Origin: Isoetes taiwanensis
Taxonomy: Eukaryota > Streptophyta > Lycopodiopsida > Isoetales > Isoetaceae
Direction: 5' to 3'
NCBI GenBank assembly: GCA_021234155.1
Contig: JAJEKV010000004.1
Span: 24,841,662 to 24,905,661 of the forward strand
Length of the DNA stretch: 64,000 nucleotides
The notes under the pieces were generated by a model. That model saw only the letters and a program-made list of their open reading frames with translations. It did not search any database and was not told the DNA's origin. This document shows positions 33,480 through 46,519 of the stretch, in pieces. The position numbers and the translations under genes were made by a program. The stretch's first letter is position 1; each line of letters opens with the position of its first letter.

Positions 33480-35800
33480 ATATATCAAGAACCGAATTGA
33501 ATTTAATTTTATCAGCCATGGAGAAAAAAATGGCCTACGGGACCCAAACCTGACCTATTACTGTACATGATTTGAAAACCCTCGCCCCGAAGAGTTTTCA
33601 AGGTATATTGTAGCTTAGAAAGAACAATGTCCATCGCTTCCTATTGAAAGGGGAGAGGCTTCTTCTGAAAGAAGTGGGCAAAAGGTGTAGGCAAAAAGGC
33701 CATTAGCTACTCCGGCTCCGAGAGACAGTGACCATCAGGCAGTTGAATAGAACATAGAGCTGAGTGTTGGCATTTCAAACGTGCTGCCCTAAAGAACATT
33801 TTGGAGCACCTGTCACCTTCCTTCAACCAGGCTAGTCCGGCTTTCACCTTATCTTATCTCACACTGATAGCCTCAAGGTTCTGAATTTCCTGCATAAGCT
33901 GAGCCTCTCGTGCATGCATACCACCAAAATATCTAATCTATTCTAGTTCAGCATACTTCTGAGAAATGAACTCCCTCTCATGATGAACTCCCGATCCCAT
34001 TGCTTTGCAAAAGATTTCACACTAGCAAGCACAGAGACCAACCTTCTCATTGGACTATCTTTGGGAGGTATAGAGCACTAGGCTGCCTCACAACCTTGCA
34101 AGAACTCCCGATTCTCTAGATAGCAGGTATTAAGCTTAAATATAGTCTTTCTAGTACAACATTTGCGGATCCACAGACTCAATGATCTGGAGATGGCGAT
34201 CTGATACTATTTGCAAGAGAAAGTTCTTGCGATGCAAAGCTGGAATATGCTGTTGCGCGAACAAATTTGCATAACACATATCATGTCTAGCCGCTACCTG
34301 TGCCGTGCCCTGCGCATCATTAAACCATTTAAAGCCCTCATCACTAGGCACCTCTAAAAAACCATGCTTTATCAACAAATGGTCCCACTGTTCCTTTTCA
34401 AAGCCAGAGACTGTCCTTCCTTCCCCTAAACAATCTGCTGCAGTCTCTACCATGTTAAAGTCACCCAAAAGCAGCCATGGGATCTGATCACGCCAGTGCT
34501 TCAATTTGTTACGAATAGAAGCCCATAAGGCTGCTCTTTCGCGAGAGCGGTTAGGGGCATAAACATTAACGATGCCCCACTCAGTCCCATCATGTACCCA
34601 CTTAATAGGGGTCCATCTGCCCCATTTATCCTTACGTGTGAAAGTGACATTGACACCCAAAGACCAGGAAATGAAAGAACCACCAGGGGATCAGCCTGAC
34701 ACGCTGACCAACCCAATCTGCTGAAGACCCAAAACATTTTACAAACAAGGATAGTACCTAGAGTGCATTTGTGCTCTTGAAGACAAATGATTTGCGGATG
34801 CACTCGTCGAATCTGTGCTGCTACTCTGGCCCTCTTCATAGAGGGGGACTTCAAACCCCTCACATTCCAACTGAAATATTCATGGAGGAGGTTGAGACTC
34901 CAAAATAGACTTTCTCCTTCTACGCTTGGGCGGATTCGTCTGAGACCTCACAGGTGTTGCTGCACCATATGCTATCAAGGGCAAATCTCGGACAAGGGTT
35001 GTGCTGGCACTATCATCATGACATGCAACTGAAGGCAATTCCACATCCTCATCCATTTACCCTTCAGAGACTGAGCCTGACACTGCATCATTGTTCTTGC
35101 TTTCAAACGCTGGGGCATCCTCTCCCTCATCGGCCAACCTACGAGCTTGGGAACGCTTGTTCCTTTTGGTGGTGACCAATGTCCATTCTTGACTCATGGG
35201 GCAATGGAGAAGGCAATACTTCCATAGCTGAGGAGAGAAGGGGTTCCTGGGTGGACATAATAGAAGTCTCATGTGGACCAGAGAGCAGGGGAAGCATGGA
35301 AGAAAAAACAGGTGGATCTGAAATAGAACTCGGAGGAAGTCCATGCATTGGAGCATCAACGGAAGGGATAACATCAACCTTGGGAGGAATTACCGGACAG
35401 GATGGTGGAGGAGAATGGGCAGGGGAAACGGGTGTAGGAGCTAGTGGAGGAACACGAGATGTCGCAGTTGACGGGGTCGAAGATCAAAAGATGCAGACAA
35501 CTTAACAGAGGGGAACCAACGACGCAAATTGGAAGCATTGAGAAGCTGAAGTTTAAAACAAGAGTAAAATTCATCGCAACTGACTATGATCTTGGAGGGT
35601 AGCTTCTTGTCTACAAGTAAGCCCACACAAATCTGAGCACCTACATTGGAAATTGCACATAAGGAATTTTGGAACAAGGAGATCAGGGGGAAGGTCAAGG
35701 ATCTGAAACTAGCAAGGGAGAGAGCCCAAAGAGGGAGATTGACAGAAAAGCCAGGATAGTAGTTTTGGAAAAGGACAAGAGCCGAGTGTATCCACACCTA
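33480..35800 (-). mobile_element. LINE retrotransposon remnant (LINE-1), endonuclease part
   Basis: Read on the minus strand, a degenerate first-ORF region (about 35800-35000) precedes ORF2. The apurinic endonuclease begins at about 34900 with WNVRGLKSPSMKRARVAAQI and RVHPQIICLQEHKC. It continues after a frameshift with GIVNVYAPNRSRERAALWAS and LLGDFNMVE (34660-34151). The final SDH motif is altered to SDRH. Downstream the linker KAGLAWLKEGDRCSKMFF, common before plant LINE reverse transcriptases, can be read with stops at about 33790-33850. The RT domain and 3-prime tail are missing. The element is dead. Confidence 0.85.
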
Positions 35801-35895
35801 TAGACATCACTTTGTCCACATCTCCAACGTCATTGAACATGATAAGGAAAAACCTCTGCCTATAGCTTTAATACACTCAAAGGAATGGATGCCAT

Positions 35896-36018
35896 GTATA
35901 GGGGGATGCCCACCGGGAGCACTTTCTGGTGTGGACCGGTGGGGCCCCACGACCGACGGAGCCGCGAGCGGGTCACCGGCCACACCAGAAAGTGGGACCG
36001 GTGGGCATCCCCCTACAA
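35896..36018. mobile_element. Foldback element, about 123 bp
   Basis: Arms of about 46 bases at 35896-35942 and 35973-36018 are inverted copies (GGGGGATGCCCACCGG and CACTTTCTGGTGTGG) with few mismatches and a GC-rich loop. Size and shape fit a short MITE or a hairpin RNA source. Confidence 0.8.
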
Positions 36019-36032
36019 CATGGAAATGGGGA

Positions 36033-36128
36033 GCAATTTTTGTGCAGGTCGAGTTATGGCACTCTGTGGCAATTTTTATGCAGGTTGAGCTATGGCGCTC
36101 TGTGGCAATTTTTGTGCAGATTGAGCTA
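36033..36128 (+). repeat. 36 bp tandem repeat, 2.7 copies
   Basis: The unit GCAATTTTTGTGCAGGTCGA... starts at 36033, 36069 and 36105 with a constant period of 36, a multiple of three, giving a repeated VAIFVQVELWxS motif in one frame. It begins 15 bases after the foldback. No gene is attached. Confidence 0.85.
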
Positions 36129-38160
36129 CTTATAGTGCCATCTGGTTCAAGCTTTTATGGAATATTTGAAAACACAGAAAGAGATGTTTACATGGTGGTC
36201 ATACTATATCTATTTTTTGGATTAAACTTAACATCATGCATGACTTGGATGACATTGCAACAGGTCACAAGTTTCTAAAGTGTGGACAATTGCTATAATA
36301 GGAAGTGGAATAATATTGGAAATTATTTTGGTTCTTACAATTCATTTAAATTGTATTGCAATGCTACAGATTAGAACTCATTATTTGTTGTCAATGATAG
36401 ACTATCTAAGGTGTGCAAGCATAAATTGGCCACAGGTTTTAATAACATTAAGGCAGTAAAGTATTAGGGGCAGTTTGACAGTCAGGTAAATGCTCATGCA
36501 GCCTATTATTGAAATCGAAGAGGATGGATTGGTTGTTCCCAAAATTGCAAGATTTCCCAGTAAAAAAAATTCAGTGTGCGTACGAGTTTTGCAAAGGCAC
36601 ATATAGGACGTACAACATTTTCTAGCTACATCACATGCATATGACATACTCCCAATTTGAATTTTACTAGTTATGGTGCCCGGCGTTGCCAGGCATAAGT
36701 ACTGTCATATTGCAAGGAACGAAGAAGTTGTAGATGTAGCAAAATTATTGATGTTAGGTTTGTTGAGTTGCCCTAGCATGAGAGTTAATTGTGTTGTATT
36801 TGAATTTATGCGTTTTTCCATGGTACAAATAATTATGAATATATTCTATATATTGAAATAAAAATAGCTATTTTTCATGAAATTTTAGTATCCTATGGAA
36901 GATAAAGTAATAAGTGGTTGAGGGAGAAATAATGGATGGCATGTGTGTATGAATGTTTGTACGTGTAATCCAATATGAAAGGACACTATCTTGAGGCCCA
37001 TGCACCCATGTGGAATTACAAACAAATAGGTCATCTCAAATTTTATCCATATATGTGCACATGGAATTAAAAATAGCACAAAAGAGTAGAGTGCGTGGAT
37101 TCTTCAGCTGATGCTATAGGTACATGATTTTTGGCATCATATTGTAAATCTTTCAATTTACCCTGTGCTAACCAACATTGCAACAAAGTCTGTAAGATAG
37201 TAGCCATTGTTCAAGTTTTGACATAAGTGAAGGGTAAAATCTCACATGGTTTTTCCTAAAAACTTAATTAGTCAACATAGCATTTGGAAGCATGCATTAA
37301 CGATTAGAAATGCTTAACAATGAAATCTATAGCAATGTGTTGAAAACCTAGATGGTCATGACTCAATCGTATGTACATGAAATAGTTTGGCTTGAATAGT
37401 TTAAGGTGGAAAATATGGTCCTGTCGAATTATTGGCCGAAATTTCTTATTTATGTGCTAGCAAATACATGTAAATGTGTTAATAGTTTTGGATAAATGAT
37501 CCCTTCAAGAGAAATGGTCCATTGAGTCTTGGATGTATGTGTCTACATAAGTTTTTTTTTGTTTTGAGAACGCAGGATTTTTTCTTGACTTTTAAGCAAG
37601 AAGTTTCAAGAGTAAAATAAATTTACTTGCAACGGGGGGTATCCGAATGGGAGGCCTTAAGCTTTTCTTTATCTGGCACCAAACTATTTTTCTACCATAT
37701 ATCAATCTGTCGCGTGATTAGGAAAGCAAGATGCAGGCATGATTGGAACAATTGTTTAATGTTCGTTCTCTTTATTTAAAAGGATAACAATGGCACTAAT
37801 ATTAGAAATTTCACAATTCAAAAGCGTTAATTGCAACGTAACAAATATCTAGCATTATAACAAGGTTTTTTTTTGTAATTTTATACGCTTTTTGGCATGG
37901 TTTTTCATATGATTTCATGGGCATATTGCATGAGGCATACTAATCAGTATATATAGAGTGCACATTGGATTTTTTATATTTGAATGGCATTTTATCTATA
38001 GTTTTGCAATGGTTGCGCATTATGTAGTTCCTATTCACAAAAGAATTATTTGTATTAATTCATTGAAGAGCATGCAAGCATCGGGGATCTCTGCTTTAGG
38101 GTTTGTGTCGATCTCTGCTTTAGGGTTTGTGTAGGAAAGGGGTTTTGTAGCGACTCGCTC
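36129..38160. other. Gene-free AT-rich spacer
   Basis: No motif-bearing frame, RNA gene or repeat is recognised on either strand. Confidence 0.5.
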
Positions 38161-38335
38161 GCAAAGGCAAGGACACCATCGAACTGGCCATGGTCGCAAT
38201 AGGTCTCAAACAAGTCTCATAGTTTCTTGTATTTGAAGGCAGGAAAGGGGCAAAGGCAGGGACATCATCGAACTGGCCATGGTCGCAATAGGTCTCAAAC
38301 AGGTCTCATAGTTTCTTGTATTTCAAGGCTAACTC
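38161..38335 (+). repeat. 89 bp tandem duplication
   Basis: The segment starting GCAAAGGCA and containing ATCGAACTGGCCATGGTCGC occurs at 38161 and at 38250, differing by two or three bases. A 24-base unit with CTCTGCTTTAGGGTTTGTGT is duplicated just before it (38085-38132). Confidence 0.85.
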
Positions 38336-40151
38336 CAGCTATCCAGAACCCGCCAGGCAGATTAATCCAGGGTTTGGTCCCATGGTCAGTTTTCTGTGAT
38401 CATGCTGCAAATTCTGGATTTGGGTTCTCGAGATTAACACCTCATGGTTTCGGCATAAAAGTGTCTGGAGATTTTGCTGTCGCTAAAAGGGGGTTTACAA
38501 AGTAATTATTCTAATTGTTGAGCCGAAATGTTTCTAGACCTTAGCATTTCAAACTAGTTAAAACTGTAGTTACCGTCTACCATTGCGGATTATGATGATC
38601 AGCTTTACAAATAGGAGTTCGATAGGGTAATGAATGTCCTTATGATTTAATCATGTCATTAAATTTCATGTGCTTGTTGCTTTTTTGCTGGTAATCATAT
38701 GCCTACATTAGATCAAGCATATGCTTTTTGCTGCATTAACACGCATGTAAATATATAGCATCATAGCTTATATGTGGGATTATATCATTGTATCATAGGC
38801 AGAAGCAAAGATGTAGTCTATCAAAATCTTCAGAGTTGATTCAACTTTGGCCGGATGTGAAATCGTGAAGGATGTTATGCATGATAGGTATGCCAGGTAT
38901 TTTCTCTATAAATAGCTAAAGTTTGCATCTAATTGAATCTACAGGCGCACACGAAATGTTCTTTCTGTCCATAAAAGAATTCAGACCCGTGATATTTGGA
39001 CATGTTACAACTCATTTTCACATCTGAATGTTGGGACATATGCTGCAAGTGCATTTTGTGTGCCATACTATGCATTAATTGATGCGTTAAATCATGCATG
39101 CAATGCCACGAGAAACATGAGCCCAACATCGAGCACATATGGTGGCATTATCTATGAAGTACTTGCTGCCGAAAAGGCACAAATTATTTCATGGTTTTAT
39201 AAAAGAAGGTTAATAGGATTTCCAACACCAGATACAAGATCCAGATGTGGCACCATCGGGGACATCATGTTTCCACTTGCCACATGCCACATGCTTTGAA
39301 CATAACTAGATTTTTTATAGTAGATAGCATAACTAGATTTTTGATAGAGAAGAATCCTTGGATGAGAAAGAAGGCAGTTGCTTGCAAATAAGAAAGAAAA
39401 TCCTTCTTTATAAGTCCATCCCCTTTACATAATCCATCATCATATGTTACGCTTAGCTATTGTTGCAGAATAATTGATACAACTTACTATTCTACAGACG
39501 TGGTAAATAATACACAAATTTCACAAATTTTAGATTATTCAAGTATCATACCACTTGCAGAGTTAGTTTTCTCAAGTAGCCATGTTTCAGCTATAAAACC
39601 ATCCATTTCACCAATTCAGAGATCACTGACAATGCATGTTTAATTCCAAATAAGGCCTCTTCAAAGATTGTCTATAAGCTCGCTAACATCTCATGTCACA
39701 CATCCCATATCCAAGAATATTCTTTGGTCAGAGTATTTAGAAAGCGCATATGAAACCCGGTTGCTCCATTTATGGATTCTTTATGTCATTTAAAGAGAAA
39801 CTTGAACAAAAGAGCCAACAAACTTGATGTAGATCCATACATACCAAGAATATCTAGCATAAAACACTGAGCAAAAACTATGCTTGATCCTTTGAACAGT
39901 TGCAAATCAAACAAGGAAGACTCTGCAAAGATCACAACTGTGAAAACATGCCTTCTCTCAGACATGCATGGACGCATCCTTTTTCCTAGGCTAGTTTTTG
40001 CATGATTGCGGTCCTTTCTAGATATTCTCTGGTAAGTTATGCTTGTTGTATTCAAAGCAGAGCCTTCTATTTTAATTGTTAGTTTTCAAAGGTCTAAGAT
40101 CTGCTATCTAATTTGCAGAAATGATAGTTTTAAAACAAGCTAGAATCTTAC
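38336..40151. other. Spacer with weak coding-like frames
   Basis: Plus-strand frames at 38336-38505 (SGFGFSRLTPHGFGIKVSGD) and 39060-39299 have exon-like composition but no recognisable family. No splice chain could be supported. Confidence 0.35.
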
Positions 40152-40453
40152 GGACAATGGTCTCTCTCCATGCTAAGATGCTTTCAGGTACTTGGCAGCC
40201 CTCTTGACATTATCTCCCCCGGCTCTCAGATAACGTTCAACACAGCCAACATCGCAATACTTCTCCTGCACATTCTGCATAAAGAAAAAATAAAGAAAAG
40301 GGTGCAGATCATGCAGTATATCTAGGCAACTTTGATAAACCATGTTACCTGGTCCTTTGTAAGAGTGCAATCTTTCTGGATCAATCTCAAAACTTCCGTG
40401 CTTTTGTCTTTACTACAATGCGCCCGACTCGATGCTATAGACTTATTTGTCAT
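40152..40453 (-). pseudogene. Sec14-like (CRAL-TRIO) protein, N-terminal exons
   Basis: Exon 1 (40453-40349) starts with an ATG, encodes 35 codons ending [15 protein letters not shown] and stops at a GT donor. Exon 2 (40274-40152) follows a TGCAG acceptor with [20 protein letters not shown] and AAKYLKAS, then, one base out of frame, LAWRETIV and a GTAAGA donor. The pattern GCVERxLRxxGxNVxxAAxxLxAxLxWRE is the N-terminal helix region of plant Sec14-type phospholipid-transfer proteins. The single-base deletion before LAWRE and the absence of recognisable lipid-binding-domain exons below 40150 point to a truncated copy. If the deletion is a sequencing error, a real gene start remains possible. 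Confidence 0.65.
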
Positions 40454-40580
40454 TCCAACATTGGCGAGCAAATGCGGTTTGATTGGAATAAGCCTTGATC
40501 ATTATTGTGGTTTATCTCTGCTTTTTTTTTGCGTGACTTTACAAGTTGTTTTTCATGTCATTAAATCCCCACATGACCCA

Positions 40581-40745
40581 CCTCTGATCCCATAAACCCA
40601 TTCTTCAGTTGCATCTAAATGCAGTCAAAGTAAAGCAATCATTCAGATTAAGAGTACCATGGCCTTTCCTCTGATCCCATAAACCCATTCTTGATTTGCA
40701 TCTAAATCACGATCAAAGTAAAGCAATCATTCAGATTAAGAGTAA
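40581..40745 (+). repeat. 87 bp tandem duplication
   Basis: The unit starting CCTCTGATCCCATAAACCCA is present at 40581-40667 and 40668-40745, ending in CAATCATTCAGATTAAGAGT both times. Confidence 0.9.
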
Positions 40746-40763
40746 GGGGAGGTCATGGTCTTT

Positions 40764-40786
40764 GGACCATTGACGTTCAATGGTCC
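40764..40786. repeat. Short perfect palindrome
   Basis: GGACCATTGA, a three-base loop CGT, then its exact reverse complement. The flanks (GGTCATGGTC and GGACCACC) extend the symmetry imperfectly. It could be a tiny foldback remnant or a structured DNA site. Confidence 0.7.
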
Positions 40787-41526
40787 GGACCACCCCCCAA
40801 AATGAGAACACTTTTTTAAGCCATTAGACTTTAATAAAAATAAGAAACCTCAATCGTGGTAAAGACTTTGACGAAACCCTAACCCTAATGGACCAGCTAG
40901 CTCACAGAGGCGAACCTATCTTGGGCTGTGGCAATGGCGGCCAGTGGAGATGGCTCCATTTCACACCACTGCATGCACATGCTTGGACCGGGGGCACACC
41001 CGAGAGGAAGGCGGTTCTGACATGATTCCGGCTCTTGGTGGCAAGAGAAGGGAAGTAGAAATATTTGTGAAGGTTGATCCTTAGACATGGTTTAGGGTCT
41101 AGTTTGGACGGCTAAATATGGCGTCAAGAGCTTGAATCAAGGCCCAGGGTACGAGATTTCTAGCTATGACGCTGCTGACTTTGAATTTTGAATGCAAAGG
41201 TAAAGATTTCGTCCTTGTAAATCCTATCCTTCATTCTGGCAGCCTACAGATGGAGGTTAGCAAATCTTGGCCTCAAGATCATGCCTCCTTGCATCCAAGA
41301 CCATTGATCTGTTAGGTAAGGGTTTGCCCTATTGGAAGCAGCTTGTAGACGGAAACTAACCCCCATTTGCACTTTTGCAGGGTATAAAAGATGCTGCCAA
41401 GAATCAGATGAGCATAATCAGAGGTCTGTTTTTTGCTTCATTCTTAGTGCTTGTCTCTCTTACTACTTTTATTTACCTGCATTAAGTTTTTAAGAGAGGG
41501 GGTTCGGGAATTCTCAGCCTGCTGCC

Positions 41527-43400
41527 ATGCAATTAAAGAGTGGTAGAGTTGTGAGAGATCCTCCTGCACACCAGGCCTCGAAGCCAAGGACTAAGAGATT
41601 GATTCATGACCAGCTTCCAGTGTTAAATCCAGGTTCCAAGAGGGTTAGAGTTATGAGTAGAGGTTCTTGGACTCGTGAACAAATGGAGGAAGCCATTGAT
41701 GCTGTAGATGATGGCCTCATGTCATTATGAAAGGCTTCCTTGCATTTTGGCATTCCTAAGACAGCTCTTAGGAATTGGATTAATGGCATAACCGAGGAGA
41801 AGTTTGGATCTGTTCCGAGATGTTTAACAAAAGATGAGGAGGCAGAACTTGTCTCTTGGTGTGTGCAGATGTGTGATGAAGGAAGAGGAGTTACATTGGA
41901 GCTGCTGATGGAAAGGGTAAGTGAGATGGCCATCAACAGGAACACTGGTTTTAAAGATGGCTTGCCAGGTAAAGGATGGTGGAGAGGCTTCAAAAATAGG
42001 CATCCACAGCTGAGTCTTAGGTCTACCCAATGTGTAGAAATTCAACGAGTTAAAGCCATAAATTCCAATATCCTGGAGGCATTTTACTGTGCATTAGAAA
42101 AACTGCTAGCGAAATTTAAGTTCCACGACTCAAAAGATCCAGGCCGTGATGAGATTGAATTGGAATTTGCAAAGCAGATCATCTATGAGAATCTTTGCAA
42201 AGAGAGGAGCAAGAAATGTTGCCCAAACTATACCAAAGAATAGAGAGTGGCTGACTGTTCTCACATGTGTATCTGCTGCAGGTTATGTGTTGCCTAATTT
42301 GTATGTCTTTAAAGGTGCCAGGATGAGGGATAGAAATCTGATGTTGGGATGTGAACCTGGAGCTGCTATGGCCTTCCAGAAAAAGGCATGGATTACAAAT
42401 GAATTATTTGATGGCTGGCTTGCACACTTCCAAACCAATGTCCCTGTTGGCATATCTTCTGATAATCCACATCTTCTAATTTGTGATGGCCATGGATCCC
42501 ATGTGAGCTTGGTTGCCATTCAACATGCCAAAACCATAGGCTTACACATTCTAAAATTACCTCCACACACTTCCCACAGTTAGCGACCTCTAGGCGTGTC
42601 ATGTTTCTCTCCCGTCAAAACTAGATTCAAAAGGAATATGAGCCATTACATGAGGGGTCAACATTTTGGGGAGCCTAGCAAAGAAGACATGGCTACTATT
42701 GTGTCCACATCCTTGCGAAAAACATTGACCACTTCTAATATTGTTGCAGGCTTTAGAAAAACATGGATATGGCCATTTGATGCTGCTGCTGTAAGGGCAG
42801 ATCCAAATGCTGATCAATGTGAGGTTGTTGAAGACAGTGAGGAGGAGGATGACCAAGAAAATGAAGATGTAGCAATAGAAATTCTAGTTGCTGGCCTGCC
42901 ACCCCCTTCTTGCACCAATGCTAATTATGTGTCCATGCCACCCCTGTTACACCTATTCTCCAACCACACCCTTGTTGGGAACATGCAGCCATCTCCCTCA
43001 TTTGTGAATATGCAACACGCCCCTACAAAGAAAGAAAAGCAAGCCCGACCATCAACCAATTGTTGCTAGAAGATCCAAGCTTCCCGGGTGCTAGCGAGGC
43101 AAGTTAATGGTGACTAGTGATGAAATGATTGCAGCTCGAATTGATCTTTGATAAGAAACAAAAGGAAGTAGCTAAGGCAAGAAAGGATCATGTAGAGAAT
43201 AGAAAGAAAATACAATTAGAGAGAAAGGCGATAAGGAACTTGATATGAAGAAGAAGGCGGTCACAAGATTGGAAAGGGAATTGCGAAAAAAGTGACATTA
43301 GATATGAAGCGACAAAGTGCTAAGTTTAGATCAAAATACTTTGATGAAAGTGGGAAATGCAAGTTTAGTGATGTTCAATTGTTCAATTGTTCTAAGGTAT
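41527..43400 (+). pseudogene. Pogo/Tigger-like DDE transposase, decayed
   Basis: The parts in order are an N-terminal helix-turn-helix (KASLHFGIPKTALRNWI), a CENP-B-like DNA-binding region (LPGKGWWRGFKNRHPQLSLR), and a DDE endonuclease with RGARNVAQTIPKNREWLTVL, LLICDGHGSHVS (second catalytic Asp) and LKLPPHTSH. The C-terminal tail reads FRKTWIWPFD and, with stops, FRSKYFDESGKCKFSD near 43320-43400. Such transposases belong to the Tc1/mariner superfamily. Damage: in-frame TGA at about 41728 (before KASLHFG), a frameshift near 42220 where the first catalytic Asp motif (DETG) should lie and is missing, and TAG at 42581 (Gln position after PPHTSH). No terminal inverted repeats could be defined. 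It is inactive. Confidence 0.88.
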
Positions 43401-44874
43401 CTTCAAGTTTTGCATTGTCATATTTTTTTTTTGGGAACTCAAGTTGATGGTTGCATTGGTAATGCTTCCATCAACATGAGATCCCAAGTACTAATCCTTT
43501 GATCCGTGTCTTTGCAGCAAAGGTGATTGGAAATCTATAGTTAAAGGCTGTGAAGGATCAAAGCCTTCCACCTGTTTAGATTTCATGTAGGATTCATATT
43601 CATTTTACAACCCGAGGAAAAGGCGAATTTCATCCTCCGGCTTTCATTTAGAGACCATTTCTCATACCTAAATTCCTACAAATTATGACTCTGATTTTTT
43701 TTCCTTTTCCAATCACAGGTTTTGAGCTCATTAGTGTGTGCACAATTTTAGAGAAGATTTTCAAGAAATGAAGACATTACAGCTTGTAATATTATGTATA
43801 AGCACATATTGCTTTATTTTGACATTTTGGATGTTTACTTCGCTACAAACTGGACATATTGCTTGGTCTCTAAGCTCAAATGATGGTTCCTGATGTTTTG
43901 CCCTAATTTTTCAGCTCTTACTTTCTCAAGGGAAATCTCAAGTTCCATCTCAATATTTCTACTTCTTATTTTCCTCACTTGGAAAATAAGAATATATATA
44001 ACAATGGTTCTCACACTTTCCTATTGTATTGCACATTTATATGGGCCTGTGTATTGGATTCTTTCTAGAATCACAGTTCTGCCCTTTATATAATTAACCG
44101 AAAGAACATTTCATTCTTCCCAAAAAAAAAGGAGGGGCAGTTCTTAGCGGCACACAGATATATATGGCTTTAGTTATACTGGCACTGCAAGTGAAGATGC
44201 AACTCAGCATTAACATTGTCTGAAATTTTATTTGGATTGGCACAAAAGACAGACCAATTATAAAGTTCAGTTGGGTAAAGTGCATTTTGCAGAAGCATTG
44301 TGGAGGGCTTGAGATGATTCATTTCTTCTATAGAGCAGAGTGTTGATCTTCAAGTTTATCTAGAAGTATGAACAATGTTGATGAGTCTCCAACTGGGCGG
44401 TTCGAAAAGTAAGAATCTATGGTAGCATTGCGCAGTATAAAGATCGTTTGGAATCATCCAAATAACATATCCAGATCGCCATCTCAAGATCTGAGTAAAG
44501 ATGTGTAAAGATCGGCATAAGATAGAAGGAAGCCGTTATCTTGTGTGAAATTGCTTCTCATGCTACCCACAAGTGCTGTCCATTTAATCTACTTCCCCAT
44601 AAGATTTTTACCACGAAGATGGATGGAATCATGCGTGAAATCTAAGCATAGAATCTTTCGAGAGCAGCATCAACAGATCTGTTGAGCTAGATCCGAAGGA
44701 GAAATTGCATGGTTGGGGATAGCAGGAAGGCCAAATCGGGAAGGCCTTCCTTATTCTGAATTGACCTAGTTCTGAAGGCGACCCCTTCTGAAGACGACCC
44801 GAAGTGAATCTGAAGGCAACATGGTTTTGAAGGCTTTTTATTTATTCTCGACTACCATGTCGAGAAGTAGTTAT
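43401..44874. other. Gene-free spacer
   Basis: No motif-bearing frame or defined repeat was seen; the terminal repeat of the pogo-like element, if any survives, could not be found here. Confidence 0.5.
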
Positions 44875-45445
44875 TAGATTAATTAATTCATGTTTAATTA
44901 ATTTAATTTATGTCTACTTAAATTAATTATTTATATTTTATTTATTAATTTAATTTAAATGTATGAGGGGGATCCACCCCTTACTCTTAACCGTGGTTTC
45001 CTCTTCCCCTCCCCCCAAACAAAACCCTTACCTAACTTCTTGGTTGGCTCCCCCTGCCCCCTCCCTAACTTCTCCCCTTCCCCTCTGCATTCCCCCCTTC
45101 CCTAACTCCCTTGCCCTCCCCTCGCCTCCCATCCCCTCCCCTCCCCTTGCCACTTCCCCAACTTCTTCCCTTCCCCAACTTCCCTCCTCGGCCTTCCCCC
45201 CAACTTCTCTGCTCATAATATGTAGGAAATATTCTCTTTTCTTTGCGTATGAGAAAATATGTAGGACATATTTGCAACTGGTGCTTTATAAAATATTGTG
45301 TGAAAATATCACGAGTCAGTTGATGTTGTATTATGTGGAAAACTAATAGTAATTCAATACAAGAAAAAAAATCTGTATAAGGTTCTTTTTCTTGCATGAG
45401 GCCCAAACATCAGGATCTGACCAGCTTTAATTAAATGCAACTTTA
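44875..45445 (+). repeat. Compound repeat: TTAATTAA tract plus polypyrimidine tract, copy 2
   Basis: It has the same order as 18001-18479: an AATTAATTAA-rich block (44875-44960), a C and T tract of about 200 bases (45000-45210, CTTCCCC units), and a tail with GAAAATAT and GCTTTAATTAAATGCAACTT. Sequence identity is clear in the two ends and loose in the tract, as expected for a slippage-prone core. Confidence 0.7.
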
Positions 45446-46519
45446 TTGTAAAGTATTTAAGTGGGAAGTAAAATATACTGGTAACTTTCTAAAATTAAAT
45501 GTATAGGACCCTAAAAAAAGGCCTTGATATGCTGACATATTCCAGATGATACATGGGGCTAACATATTTTGAGACTCATTCTCACACCTCCATTTTTAGA
45601 CATCCTGCTTGCACCTCGTCAACCAAACATTTTCTCATTGCAATTATACCATTCTCATGGCTTGCAAACTCTGGTTAAAGGAGACAACTCAACATGCTTC
45701 AAGCTTGGTCTTCTAACCTTAATGTTGTAGTTGTACCCATAAAACCATATGCCTTTACACCCCACAAGGTGACAATGCACCATTAAATATTCATAGTGGC
45801 CAGCGAGGCATATAAATCGTGGAATGCCACAATAATCCTTTGGCTCTTCCTCAGGGTCTTGCATATGAAGGAACAGAAGCTAGATTCACTACAAATGATA
45901 TCCCTTAGTTGTCTCTAGGGGTCAAGTTTTAAATGCATCCACTCCCCCTATTCCTCCATCTTTGGCCTCACCACCTGCCTTACCTTGGAGAATAGTTGCC
46001 CGCATCAACGAGAAACACCGCGAGTGAATTGGTGATTGGACTAAGAAAGATATGTCTTCAACTACTCGAGTCTCTGCTGCTATTGATATGATGATTCACA
46101 ATAATAGGAAAGATATCAACTAGATTTTCAAGTGCCTTCTGTGAATGTCTTCTATCAAACAGAGATGTATAGAGATACTCTAAGAGCATTTGGCTACAAT
46201 GTTGTGCAGATTGATCATGATTTGCACAAGAGGTCAATCAGTAACTTGATGTCATTTGGTGTGGTTGGCCATTATATCGAGGCATATTTGAATATTAGGA
46301 AGCTTGGGTACTAGTTGGTAGGCCATCTTCGCAGGATTGGTCTCCCCGCGTATCGCACTCTGAAACTGTTAGGGAGGAACTTCTTCTTAGTTATATTTGA
46401 TGATGATATTGTTGTTGTTGATCAGTTGATGGCTTGATATGTTGATCCTATGTGGAGTGATTACATTTTATACCAATCTTATTCTCCGCCTTCATTTCGG
46501 TTGATGCACCACATAATCA
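45446..46519. other. Spacer with unassigned open frame
   Basis: A plus-strand stretch at 46120-46440 reads ETMYRDTLRAFGYNVVQIDH-like and GRNFFLVIFDDDIV in overlapping frames with a stop between them. It looks like former coding sequence, perhaps of a mobile element, but I cannot name it. The rest is featureless. Confidence 0.35.

Noticed and set aside
40872-40895. Telomere-like AAACCCTAACCCTAA sequence
   Set aside because: Only about two units of the plant telomere motif, too short for an interstitial telomere; at most a telo-box, with no gene start supported beside it.
41527-43069. Domesticated transposase gene
   Set aside because: Two nonsense codons, a frameshift and a missing first catalytic Asp argue for decay, and no host-gene features are seen.
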